From Roseospira navarrensis (lineage in GTDB: Bacteria > Pseudomonadota > Alphaproteobacteria > Rhodospirillales > Rhodospirillaceae), in contig NZ_WIVE01000040.1 in the NCBI RefSeq assembly GCF_009601025.1, forward strand, positions 1-39,084: a stretch of DNA of 39,084 nucleotides. Reading direction: 5' to 3'. This document shows, one piece after another, positions 1 through 8,293 of this stretch. The stretch's first letter is position 1. Each line of letters starts with the position of its first letter. The notes beneath the pieces are model-generated. The model was not told the DNA's origin, did no database searches, and worked only from the letters and a program-made list of their open reading frames with translations. The position numbers and the translations under genes are program-made.

Positions 1-71
1 TCCTGGGCATCGCCACCACCAAAGGCCCAATCTCCTACGATATGTTGATCGCGCCGGAAGCAAAGGGATAA
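1..71 (+). CDS. C-terminal end of an unidentified gene (partial)
   Basis: The third forward frame is open from the window edge to a TAA at 69-71 and encodes 22 residues ending APEAKG. Codons look like ordinary coding sequence, and an AT-rich stretch follows directly. Too little is visible to name a family. If the tRNA-Thr fragment at 1643-1692 marks the right end of an integrated element, this gene belongs to that element. It may equally be a chance open frame, because it is cut off by the window. Confidence 0.35.
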   Translation, partial: LGIATTKGPISYDMLIAPEAKG

Positions 72-210
72 GCCTTTTTTATTTTTCAGAATATGCGCTG
101 AGATTTTTTATATTTCCGTCGACACAGCCAAATTGATGCTCCGGCGGGCCATCCCTGCCGCAAGGGCCGAAGACGAGATATCAGGGGGATAGGACACGGC
201 GTGCCGGTGC

Positions 211-1479
211 TCAGGCCCCTGTTCTTTGGTGGTGCCCCTCGACGAGAGCGGCGACATGCCTCGCCCACAGGTCCAGGGCCTCCCGGCGCTCCGGAAGGTA
301 CCGGGCATGGTTATAGACCCCGGCAACACCCCCTCGGGTGCCGCTCACGTGGTTCAGGATGGCCTCCACGATATGCGGGGGGACCCCAAGGTCATGCAGC
401 CGGGTGGAGACCGTGTGCCGCAGGCTGTGCCAGACCCACGGCGCCAGAGGCGGCAACCCCTCCGCCTCCCGCGCCGCCGTGATGGCCGCATCGATCCGGC
501 GCTTGGCGGTCGAGAACCCGCTGACGCTGCTCCGCCCAGTGACCGTAAAGACGAAGTCGCTGCCATGGATACGTGGCCGGGCCCGGAGGATGGCCGCGCT
601 GGCCGAAACCAGGGGCACGACATGGGGCTGTCCGTTCTTGGTGCGATCACCGGGCAGTTCGATGACCGGCGCATCCGTGTCCAGGTCGATCACCTCCGAC
701 CAGCGCAGATCGGCAATCTCGTTCCGCCGCTGGCCTGTCAGCAGGCACAGCTTGAAGACATCCTCGAAGGGGGGGGCCAGGGCTTCAAGCCCACACCAGA
801 CCCAGGGGATCTCCCGATCGGCAAGATACCTTTGCCGATGGACCTCGCGCGTGGGCTTGCGCACGCGGTCGGTCGGCACCGTCTTGATGATGTCCTGTTC
901 AGCGCACCAGTCGAAGAACTTGCGAACATAGGCCAGCCACCGGTTGGCCCCGATCTCGGCCCCGCGCGCGACCATGGCCTCCATCACGGCGCGGACCTCC
1001 GGCTTCGTGATGGAGGCGACCGGACGGTCCTGCCAGGACGCCACCTCCGGCGCCCCGAGCAGGGCGCGACGGTACTCCCTGACCGTGCTGGGGCGCGTTC
1101 TGGGCTCGGCGTATTCCGTCAGGAACCGGCCGGCCACGGCGGCCACCGTGTTGCGGTGGGCTTCCTGGCGAGCCTCCGATGCCTTCTTCCGATCCAGACG
1201 CGGATCATCGCCGGCCGCGATCCTGTCGAGCCACTCGACGGCCTTCCGACGTGCGTCGGCCAGCCCGAGGCCAGGACCATCAGCGTTGACCCTGGCCCTG
1301 CCCAGCGTCAGGCGAACCTTCTTGCCGTGGATGCGAGTCAGCAGAATGTACGAGCGCACCCCAGACGCGGAGATGCGCAGACCGAACGCAGGAAGAGCCG
1401 CGTCGAACCAGTCCACCTGGCCTTCGGCGGGCGGCGACAGGCGGGCAACGCCCGCGGCAGTAAGCTTGGTCCTGGGCAT
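211..1479 (-). CDS. Tyrosine recombinase / P4-type phage integrase
   Basis: 422-residue site-specific recombinase that would integrate or excise a mobile element at a tRNA gene. The N-terminal ~90 residues are the P4-integrase arm-binding type (DUF4102: a start with K-L-T, then D-A-x-L-P-x-F-G-L-R). A central SAM-like core-binding domain follows (TVREYRR, ANRWLAYVRKFFDWC), then the catalytic domain. Visible catalytic residues are the first Arg in LLTGQRRNEI, the H-x-x-R box in HSLRHT, a late His in LNHVSG and the nucleophile Tyr in GVYNHARY. Length is normal and the set is complete, so the enzyme looks active. It reads away from the tRNA-Thr 3' fragment 160 bp upstream, which is the usual integrase-att arrangement. 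CAAGGTACC repeats lie directly before the start. Confidence 0.93.
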   Translation of the reverse strand: MPRTKLTAAGVARLSPPAEGQVDWFDAALPAFGLRISASGVRSYILLTRIHGKKVRLTLGRARVNADGPGLGLADARRKAVEWLDRIAAGDDPRLDRKKASEARQEAHRNTVAAVAGRFLTEYAEPRTRPSTVREYRRALLGAPEVASWQDRPVASITKPEVRAVMEAMVARGAEIGANRWLAYVRKFFDWCAEQDIIKTVPTDRVRKPTREVHRQRYLADREIPWVWCGLEALAPPFEDVFKLCLLTGQRRNEIADLRWSEVIDLDTDAPVIELPGDRTKNGQPHVVPLVSASAAILRARPRIHGSDFVFTVTGRSSVSGFSTAKRRIDAAITAAREAEGLPPLAPWVWHSLRHTVSTRLHDLGVPPHIVEAILNHVSGTRGGVAGVYNHARYLPERREALDLWARHVAALVEGHHQRTGA

Positions 1480-1492
1480 GATGGGTCCGTTT

Positions 1493-1542
1493 CAAGGTAC
1501 CGTCAAGGTACCACCTGAGGGCCGATAACGGCTGGTACCTTG
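1493..1542. repeat. Three CAAGGTACC boxes upstream of the integrase
   Basis: CAAGGTACC occurs at 1493-1501 and 1504-1512 on the plus strand and inverted at 1534-1542. Two of the copies sit in the longer direct repeat TCAAGGTACC, spaced 11 bp (one helical turn). They lie between the integrase start (1479) and the tRNA fragment. Arm-type binding sites of a P4-like integrase, or operators for a recombination directionality factor, would fit this position. That role is inference from location and spacing. Confidence 0.6.
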
Positions 1543-1642
1543 CGATCATATCGAACGATGCCATATGGCACAATACGTTGTTTTTTATATGTTTATACTC
1601 CATCATCTACTCTGTTATGAAACGCACTGAGATAATGTTGCC

Positions 1643-1692
1643 TCTGTTTTGTAATCAGGGGGTTGCGGGTTCAAGTCCTGCCGGGGGCACCA
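1643..1692 (+). other. 3' fragment of tRNA-Thr(UGU): probable attachment site (attR)
   Basis: The stretch contains an anticodon loop TTTGTAA (1648-1654), a T-arm GCGGG-TTCAAGT-CCTGC, the acceptor 3' strand CGGGGGC and a terminal ACCA (1689-1692). No complementary GCCCCCG acceptor 5' strand or D-arm lies upstream, so this is only the 3' part of a tRNA gene. Such a remnant is what integrases leave at attR, with the intact tRNA rebuilt at the other end. A terminator follows at once, as expected for the native tRNA downstream flank. The chromosome side is therefore probably to the right and the element to the left. Identity as Thr rests on the anticodon. Confidence 0.65.
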
Positions 1693-1695
1693 TTC

Positions 1696-1729
1696 AAGGC
1701 CCTGGAAACAAACACGTTTCCGGGGCCTT
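1696..1729 (+). terminator. Terminator-like hairpin behind the tRNA fragment
   Basis: AAGGCCC-T-GGAAAC pairs with GTTTCC-G-GGGCCTT around the loop AAACAC, giving a 13-bp stem with one mismatch. It starts three bases after the tRNA CCA. It is probably the original terminator of the tRNA-Thr gene. Confidence 0.7.
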
Positions 1730-1822
1730 CGCCTCTCCGGAGCGCGGGCCTCAACACGCTGCGGACCCCATGCGGACCCCTCGGGATGAGGCGCCCATGT
1801 CGCCTTCCGTCGGTGCCCCCAC

Positions 1823-1853
1823 GAAAAAACCCGCCCCCGTTGCCAGGGCCGGG
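1823..1853 (-). terminator. Rho-independent terminator (minus strand)
   Basis: Read on the minus strand, ACCCGGCCC pairs with GGGCGGGT with one bulge, followed by a run of T. It lies about 100 bp past the end of the 104-residue gene at 1952-2266 and would end that transcript. Confidence 0.5.
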
Positions 1854-1951
1854 TGGTCTGTTTGTGCCGGGCACCACCCTCCGGGCGATCCGCCATCTCA
1901 AACGCGGGCCGGGAGGATGGCCCCGACAGCCTCAGGATACCACCGGCCCGA

Positions 1952-2266
1952 TCAGGCCGCCAGCGGGTCGCAACCTCCCGGCCGATCGAAGGGCGAGGCG
2001 TAGACCTCTGTCCCCAGGGCGCCGCCGACCTGCAGCGTCTGGCGGCGTTCCTGGATCCGCAGGCGCGCGGCGACCTCGTCCAGCGTTGCGGGCCGATCGT
2101 CGGGCCACGCCGCCCCGAGGGGCACCAGCACGGCGGCCCCGTCCTGCACCGAGCGGGCGACCCACTGCAGCAGCCGGCCCGGATGCCACAGCAGAGAGAG
2201 GCCATCTCCGACGGGATGCAGGTCCTTGGGTTCGATTGGATGCCAGGGATCGTGGGCGTTGGTCAT
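1952..2266 (-). CDS. Hypothetical protein, 104 aa, divergent from an XRE regulator
   Basis: The ATG at 2264-2266 is chosen because AGGTGA lies a few bases upstream on the minus strand. A longer frame to 2356 would run through the operator region. The product starts MTNAHDPWHPIEP, has a middle segment GDGLSLLWHPGRLLQWVAR and a stretch DEVAARLRIQERR that could be a helix. There is no signal peptide and no membrane segment. I do not recognise the family. It shares a palindrome-containing intergenic region with the XRE gene at 2383, so the two are probably controlled together. Composition is like the neighbours. It could be a small phage or island accessory protein. Confidence 0.5.
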   Translation of the reverse strand: MTNAHDPWHPIEPKDLHPVGDGLSLLWHPGRLLQWVARSVQDGAAVLVPLGAAWPDDRPATLDEVAARLRIQERRQTLQVGGALGTEVYASPFDRPGGCDPLAA

Positions 2267-2323
2267 CTCGTCACCTACAGTCTGGAGGGGCGGGCCCGGT
2301 CCAGATCGGGCCGGGGGTTGCCC

Positions 2324-2379
2324 TATAATCACAACACTGACAACATTCCGGGTCACAAGAAATCACAACGGGGTTGTGA
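2324..2379. promoter_or_regulatory. Operator/promoter region of the XRE regulator
   Basis: A perfect TATAAT lies at 2324-2329. A TCACAAC box starts at 2329, and a perfect inverted repeat TCACAAC-GGG-GTTGTGA lies at 2363-2379, four bases before the GTG start of the XRE gene. A third partial box TCACAAG lies at 2353-2359. Repeated half-sites and a full palindrome on top of the start suggest autorepression by the XRE protein. The sites are seen in the sequence; the regulator assignment is inference. Confidence 0.6.
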
Positions 2380-2382
2380 AAC

Positions 2383-2607
2383 GTGGACCCGATTCAATGC
2401 CGCATGGCCCGCACGGCTCTTTCACTGGGGGTCCGCGACCTTGCCGCCGCCGCTGGCGTCTCAACCCAGACCGTGGCCCGTTTTGAGCGGGGCGATCAGT
2501 TGAAGCCCGCCACCGTCGAAACCCTCCGCGCGGCCCTGGAAGCGGGGGGCGTCGAGTTCATCCCGGAGAACGGGGGCGGCCCGGGGGTGCGGCTCCGCCG
2601 GTCCTGA
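2383..2607 (+). CDS. Small XRE-family helix-turn-helix regulator
   Basis: 74-residue DNA-binding protein made almost only of one HTH_3/XRE domain: CRMARTALSLGVRDLAAAAG, then VSTQTVARFERGD as recognition helix, then VETLRAALEAGGVEFI. The GTG start at 2383 is chosen because the first residues (MDPIQCRMAR) match the usual start of this family (M-T-P-x-Q-C-R-A-A-R). An internal ATG at 2404 would cut into helix 1. This short alphaproteobacterial XRE type often ends in VEFI followed by GPGVRLR, as here. A palindrome abuts the start codon, which suggests autorepression. It is convergent with the phage-like gene that ends at 2616 and divergent from the gene at 1952-2266. Confidence 0.85.
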   Translation: MDPIQCRMARTALSLGVRDLAAAAGVSTQTVARFERGDQLKPATVETLRAALEAGGVEFIPENGGGPGVRLRRS

Positions 2608-2615
2608 CCGCCCCT

Positions 2616-4121
2616 CTACTCCCGGCGCTCTCGGCCGGTGGAGTAGGCCGCCGCCGCATCGCCGATGCCCTCGATCTCGTGGCCGGCGTAGGTGTAGCCG
2701 ATCAGGTTCCCGACGTCGTTCCCGCCGGGCATGAACAGCAGCGCCCCCTTGGTGGCGTTCTTCAGCTGCGACGGGGTCAACTCGCCGTCGCCGAACAGCA
2801 GTTCAGCCCCAGCCCCCAGGGCCGCGCCGCCGCGCTCGAACAGCATGGTGATGGGCGAGATCGAGTAGCGGGCATAGCTGTCATCGTCGAAGGCCTGCCG
2901 GGTCGCGCTGAAGGTCGGGGACCCGATCACCGGGACGGCCGCGCTCAGGAAGCCCACGTTGCCCCAGAACACTTGTGCCAGCACGTCGTCGGTGTAACCG
3001 TCGCCCTCGTCGTCCTCGATGCCCGCGAAGGCGATCCCCAGCAGTTCCGACAGGGTGGCGGGGACCGCCGCGAACGACGCCCACACCGCAAGCCCCACCA
3101 TGGCTTTCCGGATCACGCTGGCCTCGCGGGCGCCCACGGTGTATTGGGCAATGGCTCGGTTCGCGGTGGCGTTGAAGTAGCTGTAGAACAACAGCAGCAT
3201 GCGTTGCGCCGGGGGGCCGACCTCCAGCCCCGACACGAAGAAAGGGTTGCTCGATCCCTGGGTGTCGTTCACCACCCGATCGGCCGACAGCACCGCGTCC
3301 CGCTCGGACATGCCCTGTTCGATGGCGCGACTGTAACCGGCCATCCAGACGGCGGGCTCCATCAGGTGGGCCATGCCCCGTTGCAGGACGTAGGCGTGTT
3401 TCACCGCCACGTTGGCTAGGCGCCGCGTGGTCGAGGCCTCCCGCACCAAGGCGCGGGCTTCCTCGATGGCGTCCTGTGCCGCGGCCCCCAGGCGCGCGGC
3501 CATCATGGGGGATTTCTCGAGGACGGTCCGGATCGTCTGAACGGGGGCGGCGAAGTGCTGGGCCAGGGACGACGCAAGCCGCCCGTACCCGACCACCGCG
3601 CCGGCCGGTGACAGGCCGGTGACCTGCTCGATGGCGTTCCGCACGTTGCCCGCCATGATGTGGACGGCGGACAGGGTGCGCATCCCCGGCAGGGTCGGAC
3701 CCAAGGCCCGGTCGAAGCCGCTGGTCCCCGGCGTCGTCATGGTCTGGCTGACGCTCCGTTGCAGCCACGGCACCACCAGACGATCGACGAAGTGAAGTGC
3801 AAGGTCGTGCGCCCGGCGCTTGAAGGGGGCCGCGTTCACGATCCGGGCGATCGTGCGCGCCGTCGGCAGGATGTGAATGAACCGCAGTTCCTTGTCCAGG
3901 GCCGCCGGCAACATTTCCAGGTTCAGGTTCAGGGGGGCGTGCGGGGGCTCGGTGACCCGATCCTTGGTGAAGCTGTCCACCCCGCCGAACCCACCAAGAA
4001 GGCCGTCCTGTGCCGTCAGGTTCAGGTCCTGCAGCCGCTGGCCGGTGGGCGCCTTGGTCTTGTCGTACATGGCCGGGACGTACCCGCCCGGCATGGTCCC
4101 GAACGGGGTCTCCACCCTCAC
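2616..4121 (-). CDS. Phage large structural/polyvalent protein, C-terminal part
   Basis: 501-residue protein beginning at a GTG with RVETPFGTMPGGYVPAMYD, a motif I associate with the middle of much larger phage virion or polyvalent proteins, not with a natural N-terminus. The frame stays open upstream to a stop at 4173-4175 with no better start, which supports 5' truncation. Helical, Ala-rich segments follow (residues ~150-260), then FYSYFNATANRAIAQYTVG, and two hydrophobic segments near 345-370 and 395-415 that could insert into membrane. The C-terminus is complete. It sits alone between an XRE gene and the rpsB promoter, so it is probably a prophage remnant. The family assignment is from motif memory only. 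Confidence 0.6.
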   Translation of the reverse strand: MRVETPFGTMPGGYVPAMYDKTKAPTGQRLQDLNLTAQDGLLGGFGGVDSFTKDRVTEPPHAPLNLNLEMLPAALDKELRFIHILPTARTIARIVNAAPFKRRAHDLALHFVDRLVVPWLQRSVSQTMTTPGTSGFDRALGPTLPGMRTLSAVHIMAGNVRNAIEQVTGLSPAGAVVGYGRLASSLAQHFAAPVQTIRTVLEKSPMMAARLGAAAQDAIEEARALVREASTTRRLANVAVKHAYVLQRGMAHLMEPAVWMAGYSRAIEQGMSERDAVLSADRVVNDTQGSSNPFFVSGLEVGPPAQRMLLLFYSYFNATANRAIAQYTVGAREASVIRKAMVGLAVWASFAAVPATLSELLGIAFAGIEDDEGDGYTDDVLAQVFWGNVGFLSAAVPVIGSPTFSATRQAFDDDSYARYSISPITMLFERGGAALGAGAELLFGDGELTPSQLKNATKGALLFMPGGNDVGNLIGYTYAGHEIEGIGDAAAAYSTGRERRE

Positions 4122-4246
4122 AACCGGAGCGCCGCCACCGCAACCACCCTGAGCCCGCCTCTCCCCACCTGATCACCTCACCGCCAATCCCGGCCAAACC
4201 ACATCACAAACCCATCCTGAGAACTGCTGATGGCGCGCCGAGGGGC

Positions 4247-4275
4247 TTGTCAAGGGGCCGGGGACGCGTTAGAAC
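4247..4275 (+). promoter_or_regulatory. Sigma-70-type promoter of rpsB-tsf, with long leader
   Basis: TTGTCA (4247-4252), a 17-bp spacer and TAGAAC (4270-4275). The same TAGAAC -10 hexamer occurs before the tRNA-Ser gene in this window. About 170 nt of GC-rich leader separate it from the rpsB start. This could hold a ribosomal-protein autoregulatory structure, but I cannot assign one. A ribosome binding site AAGGA lies just upstream of the ATG at 4456. Confidence 0.5.
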
Positions 4276-4455
4276 GCGCGTCCAAACACACACGCGGGAG
4301 CGCGGCCCGGGTGCCGACCGCCATGGCGGATCGGGACCGGCGGGTCGTTCCGGTGTCGGCATGGCGCGGCGGCGGTCCCTTCGGGGCGTCCGGATGCGGG
4401 TGTCGGCTCAAGTCCCGCGGCGGACCAACCGGAAAACATCAAGGATTTCCGACTC

Positions 4456-5274
4456 ATGACCATGCCGACCTTCACCATGCGCCAGTTGATCGAAGCTGGC
4501 TGCCACTTCGGCCACAACACCCGCCGGTGGAACCCCAAGATGGCCCCGTACCTGTTCGGGGTCCGGGACAACGTCCACATCATCGACCTGCAGCAGACCG
4601 TCCCGATGATGCACCGCGCCATGCAGGCGGTGCGGGAAGTGGTCGCGGGCGGCGGCCGCGTGCTGTTCGTCGGCACCAAGCGGCAGGCGCAGGAGATCGT
4701 GGCCGAGTCCGCGCAGCGCTGCGGCCAGTACTACGTGAACCACCGCTGGTTGGGCGGCATGCTCACCAACTGGAAGACCATCTCCCACTCCATCCGCCGC
4801 CTGCGCGAGCTGGAGGAGAAGCTGGACTCGGGCGAACTGTCCGCCCTGACCAAGAAGGAACTGCTCAACCTGAACCGCGAGAAGGACAAGCTGGACCTTG
4901 CCCTCGGCGGCATCAAGGAGATGGGCGGCCTGCCGGACATCCTGTTCATCATTGACACCGTGAAGGAGGATCTGGCGGTCGGCGAGGCCAACAAGCTGGG
5001 CATTCCGGTCGTCGCCGTGCTGGACAGCAACAGCGATCCCAAGGGCATCAGTTACCCGATCCCCGGCAACGACGATGCCCTCCGCGCCATCCAGACCTAC
5101 TGCGATCTCATCAGCGGCGCCGCGCTGGACGGCATCCAGGCCGAGATGCACGCCGCCGGGGTGGACATCGGGGCCATGGAACAGGTCAGCGAGCCGGCCA
5201 CCAGCGAGCCCGAGGCGGCCGCACCGGCCGAGGCCAGCCCCGAAGCCGGCGAGTCCCAGGCCAGCGCCGGCTGA
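4456..5274 (+). CDS. rpsB: 30S ribosomal protein S2
   Basis: 272-residue S2 protein of the small ribosomal subunit. Hallmarks are [20 protein letters not shown] at the N-terminus, the IIDLQQTV segment, [11 protein letters not shown], the [14 protein letters not shown] box, and PDILFIIDT followed by A[18 protein letters not shown]. The start follows AAGGATTTCCGACTC and matches the family N-terminus. The last ~35 residues form an Ala/Glu/Pro-rich acidic tail typical of alphaproteobacterial S2 and absent from E. coli S2. It is the first gene of the rpsB-tsf pair. Confidence 0.98.
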   Translation: MTMPTFTMRQLIEAGCHFGHNTRRWNPKMAPYLFGVRDNVHIIDLQQTVPMMHRAMQAVREVVAGGGRVLFVGTKRQAQEIVAESAQRCGQYYVNHRWLGGMLTNWKTISHSIRRLRELEEKLDSGELSALTKKELLNLNREKDKLDLALGGIKEMGGLPDILFIIDTVKEDLAVGEANKLGIPVVAVLDSNSDPKGISYPIPGNDDALRAIQTYCDLISGAALDGIQAEMHAAGVDIGAMEQVSEPATSEPEAAAPAEASPEAGESQASAG

Positions 5275-5459
5275 TCCCGGTCGGCGCGGCGAGGCGATGG
5301 CGGCGACCCCGGTTGCCGCCATTGTTTTGCGCCCCGCCGCGCGGCGAGGACCATCGTTACCCAACCGCCGGCGCGGCCCGTGCCCGTCGCACGCCCCGGG
5401 CGGTTCTGTTCAGACGGCGGGTGGGCGGGGCTCATCCGCCGCCGCATTGCACCGGACTT

Positions 5460-5484
5460 CAACGGCCCGTCGTGCGGGCCGTTG
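5460..5484 (+). other. Strong hairpin between rpsB and tsf
   Basis: CAACGGCCCG pairs perfectly with CGGGCCGTTG around the loop TCGTG. It lies about 70 nt before the tsf start inside a 281-nt gap. No clean U-run follows. It may be an attenuator or a structure that sets the S2:EF-Ts ratio; this role is inference. Confidence 0.5.
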
Positions 5485-5555
5485 GCCCCGTTTGAGGCGC
5501 CCGCCGCACCCCCGTGTGCGCGGGCGCGTTCCCCTGCGAAGGAAAAGGAAGAGTC

Positions 5556-6482
5556 ATGGCCGAGATCACCGCCTCCATGGTCAAGGACCTGCGCGAGAAG
5601 ACTGGCGCGGGCATGATGGACTGCAAGAAGGCGCTGAACGAGACCGGCGGCGATCTGGAAGCCGCCGTGGACTGGCTGCGCAAGAAGGGCCTTGCCGCCG
5701 CCGCCAAGAAGGCCGGGCGCGTCGCCGCCGAAGGCCTCGTCGCGGTCAAGGCCGAGGGCACCCGGGGCGCCGTCATCGAGCTGAACGCCGAGACGGACTT
5801 CGTGGCCCGCAACGACACCTTCCAGGGCCTGGTCGAGGCGCTGGCCGGCTTGGCGCTGGCCGAGGGTGACGACATCGAGGCCCTGAAGGGCAAGGACTTC
5901 CCGGGCACCGGCCGCACCGTCGCCGAAGAGCTGACCCATCAGGTCGCCACCATCGGCGAGAACATGAACCTGCGCCGCGCCAAGGTGCTTGAGGTGGGCA
6001 GCGGCCTCGTCGCCGCCTACGTCCACAACGCCGTCCGCCCGGGTCTGGGCCGCATCGGCGTGCTGGTGGCCCTGGAGTCGGACGGCGACGCCGCCCGCCT
6101 GGGCGAGCTGGGCAAGAACCTAGCCATGCACGTGGCCGCCGCCTCGCCGCAGTTCCTGAGCCGCGACGACGTGGACTCCGAGGCGCTCGACCGCGAGCGC
6201 GCGGTGCTGACCGATCAGGCGCGCGCGTCCGGCAAGCCCGACAACATCATCGAGAAGATGGTGGAGGGCCGCTTGCGCAAGTACTACGAAGAGGTCTGCC
6301 TGCTCGACCAGATCTACGTCATGGACAACGAGACCAAGGTGGAAAAGGTCGTCGAAGCCGCCGCCAAGGACATGGGCACCGCCGTCACGCTGACCGGCTT
6401 CGTGCGCTTCAACCTGGGTGAGGGCATCGAGAAGGAAGACAAGGACTTCGCCGCCGAGGTCGCCGAGCAGCTCAACAAGTAA
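5556..6482 (+). CDS. tsf: Translation elongation factor Ts
   Basis: 308-residue guanine-nucleotide exchange factor for EF-Tu. The start at 5556 is supported by AAGGAAG just upstream and by the family N-terminus [20 protein letters not shown]. The N-terminal UBA-like domain ([22 protein letters not shown]) is followed by the core with ETDFVARN, which contacts EF-Tu, then two alpha/beta subdomains ([34 protein letters not shown]). The C-terminus ends in [13 protein letters not shown], as in other alphaproteobacteria. Length is normal. An upstream in-frame start at 5514 would add unrelated residues and is rejected. Confidence 0.98.
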   Translation: MAEITASMVKDLREKTGAGMMDCKKALNETGGDLEAAVDWLRKKGLAAAAKKAGRVAAEGLVAVKAEGTRGAVIELNAETDFVARNDTFQGLVEALAGLALAEGDDIEALKGKDFPGTGRTVAEELTHQVATIGENMNLRRAKVLEVGSGLVAAYVHNAVRPGLGRIGVLVALESDGDAARLGELGKNLAMHVAAASPQFLSRDDVDSEALDRERAVLTDQARASGKPDNIIEKMVEGRLRKYYEEVCLLDQIYVMDNETKVEKVVEAAAKDMGTAVTLTGFVRFNLGEGIEKEDKDFAAEVAEQLNK

Positions 6483-6492
6483 CCGAACGCCC

Positions 6493-6560
6493 CCCCGCCC
6501 TGCCCCCCGCGCCCGCCCGGGCGGCCCGGTCACGGCCCGGTGGGGGTGGGGCGGGGTTTT
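6493..6560 (+). terminator. Rho-independent terminator after tsf
   Basis: The C-rich arm 6493-6507 pairs with the G-rich arm 6542-6556 over 15 positions with two wobble pairs, followed by TTTT (6557-6560). It lies ten bases behind the tsf stop and would separate rpsB-tsf from the pyrH group. The remaining ~250 nt before pyrH hold no gene I can support; they presumably carry the pyrH promoter. Confidence 0.7.
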
Positions 6561-6808
6561 CCGGCTTTGGTGACCCGCGATACTGGCCAGAAGGCCGGTT
6601 CAGGCTTATACCAGCGGCGGATGAGTGTGGTGGATGCGCCGCTCCCGCCGCCGGCCGGTCTCGGGCTGCAACGCTCGCCGGCGCAGACCGTTGGTCTTGG
6701 GGCGAGGCGTCATTGATCGACCGGCGTGGACAGGCCCGCCCCGTCCCCGGCGCCCGTGTCTGGAACGGCCCCGGGGCGCGAAGGCGATTGGACAGAAAGG
6801 ACGGCGCG

Positions 6809-7582
6809 ATGGTCAAGGCGGTGCCCCTGGAACGGACGGACCCGGACGACATCGGGCCGGCCGGCGGGTTCTCTCCCCGGCGTGTCCTGCTCAAGCTGTC
6901 GGGCGAGGGCCTGATGGGCGCGCAGGGCTACGGCCTCGACATGGACGTCGTGCGACGTCTGGCCCGCGAGATCAAGGCCGTGCACGAGGCCGGCAAGGAA
7001 CTCTGTCTGGTCATCGGCGGCGGCAACATCTTCCGGGGTCTGTCCACGGCCGCGCAGGGCATGGACCGCACCAGCGCCGATCACATGGGCATGCTGGCGA
7101 CCGTCATGAACGCGCTGGCGGTGCAGAACTTCCTGGAGAAGGAAGGGGTCCCGACCCGCGTGCAGTCGGCGATTCCCATGGCGTCGATCTGCGAACCGTA
7201 CATCCGGCGGCGCGCCATCCGGCACATGGAAAAGGGCCGCGTGGTCATCTTCGCGGCCGGCACGGGCAACCCGTTCTTCACCACCGACACCGCGGCCGCC
7301 CTGCGCGCCGTCGAGATGAACTGCGACGCCCTGCTGAAGGCGACGCAGGTGGACGGGGTCTACGACGCCGACCCCAAGCTGGTGCCCACGGCAAACCGCT
7401 ACGATAGCCTGACGTTTGGCGATGTGCTGCGCCAGGACCTGCGGGTGATGGACACCTCGGCGATTGCCTTGGCGCGGGACAATGGGATACCAATCCTCGT
7501 GTTCTCGCTGCAACAACCGGGCGCATTGGCCGAGGTGCTGCGCGGCGCCGGGCGATACACGATCATTCGTGAGGAGATCTGA
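6809..7582 (+). CDS. pyrH: UMP kinase
   Basis: 257-residue uridylate kinase (UMP + ATP to UDP), amino-acid-kinase fold, hexameric in bacteria. Visible motifs are [13 protein letters not shown] (phosphate loop), [24 protein letters not shown] (UMP site), [19 protein letters not shown], and [10 protein letters not shown] for nucleotide binding. The ATG at 6809 is preferred because AGAAAGGA lies 10 bases upstream. A longer frame from 6713 adds a basic, non-conserved leader. The N-terminus still has ~22 extra residues compared with E. coli. The stop is one base before the frr GTG, so the two are translationally coupled. Confidence 0.97.
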   Translation: MVKAVPLERTDPDDIGPAGGFSPRRVLLKLSGEGLMGAQGYGLDMDVVRRLAREIKAVHEAGKELCLVIGGGNIFRGLSTAAQGMDRTSADHMGMLATVMNALAVQNFLEKEGVPTRVQSAIPMASICEPYIRRRAIRHMEKGRVVIFAAGTGNPFFTTDTAAALRAVEMNCDALLKATQVDGVYDADPKLVPTANRYDSLTFGDVLRQDLRVMDTSAIALARDNGIPILVFSLQQPGALAEVLRGAGRYTIIREEI

Positions 7583-7583
7583 C

Positions 7584-8159
7584 GTGAGCGACAAACCAGC
7601 GGACTTCGCGGCTCTCAAGAAGGACCTGAAACACCGCATGGACAGCACGCTGGACGTGCTGCGCCGGGAGTTCGCCGGCCTGCGGACGGGCCGCGCCCAT
7701 ACCAGCCTGCTGGATCCGGTGACCGTGGACGCCTACGGCTCCTCGATGCCGCTCAACCAGGTCGCCAACGTCTCCGTCCCGGAGCCGCGGATGCTGACCG
7801 TCCAGGTGTGGGACCGCACCATGGCCAAGGCCGTGGAAAAGGCCATCCGGGATGCCGGCCTCGGGCTCAACCCGGCGTCGGAAGGCCAGACCATCCGCGT
7901 GCCCATCCCGCCGCTGAACGAGGAACGCCGCACCGAGCTGACCAAGGTCGCAGGCAAATACGCCGAGCACGCCCGTGTGGCCGTTCGCAACGTCCGGCGC
8001 GACGGCATGGAACAGTTGAAACGGATGGAGAAGGACGGCGACATCTCGCAGGACGACCACAAGAAGTTCGGCTCCGAGGTTCAGGGCCTGACCGACGACG
8101 CCATCAAGCACGTGGATGAAGCCCTGACCCACAAGGAGCAGGAGATCATGCAGGTCTGA
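7584..8159 (+). CDS. frr: Ribosome recycling factor
   Basis: 191-residue RRF, which with EF-G splits post-termination ribosomes. The GTG at 7584 is chosen: it follows the pyrH stop by one base, has GAGGAG upstream inside pyrH, and gives the family start ([32 protein letters not shown]). The three-helix bundle is complete ([56 protein letters not shown]), and the C-terminus KEQEIMQV is typical. Length matches the family (~185). Confidence 0.97.
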   Translation: MSDKPADFAALKKDLKHRMDSTLDVLRREFAGLRTGRAHTSLLDPVTVDAYGSSMPLNQVANVSVPEPRMLTVQVWDRTMAKAVEKAIRDAGLGLNPASEGQTIRVPIPPLNEERRTELTKVAGKYAEHARVAVRNVRRDGMEQLKRMEKDGDISQDDHKKFGSEVQGLTDDAIKHVDEALTHKEQEIMQV

Positions 8160-8293
8160 CGGGCCGGATTATCCCCCAAGGATGACGCGGTCTTTCCGTA
8201 ATCCAGCCGTTTTGGTGTAGTGTCCTGCCGTCAGGCCCGGCCCGGCCCCCGGACCGAGACCGGCCCCCGATCCTCATCCTGTTGGACTCCTGC

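Noticed and set aside
226-1518. 430-residue plus-strand open frame opposite the integrase
   Set aside because: It is antisense to a clear tyrosine recombinase with all catalytic residues; the long frame is a by-product of high GC content.
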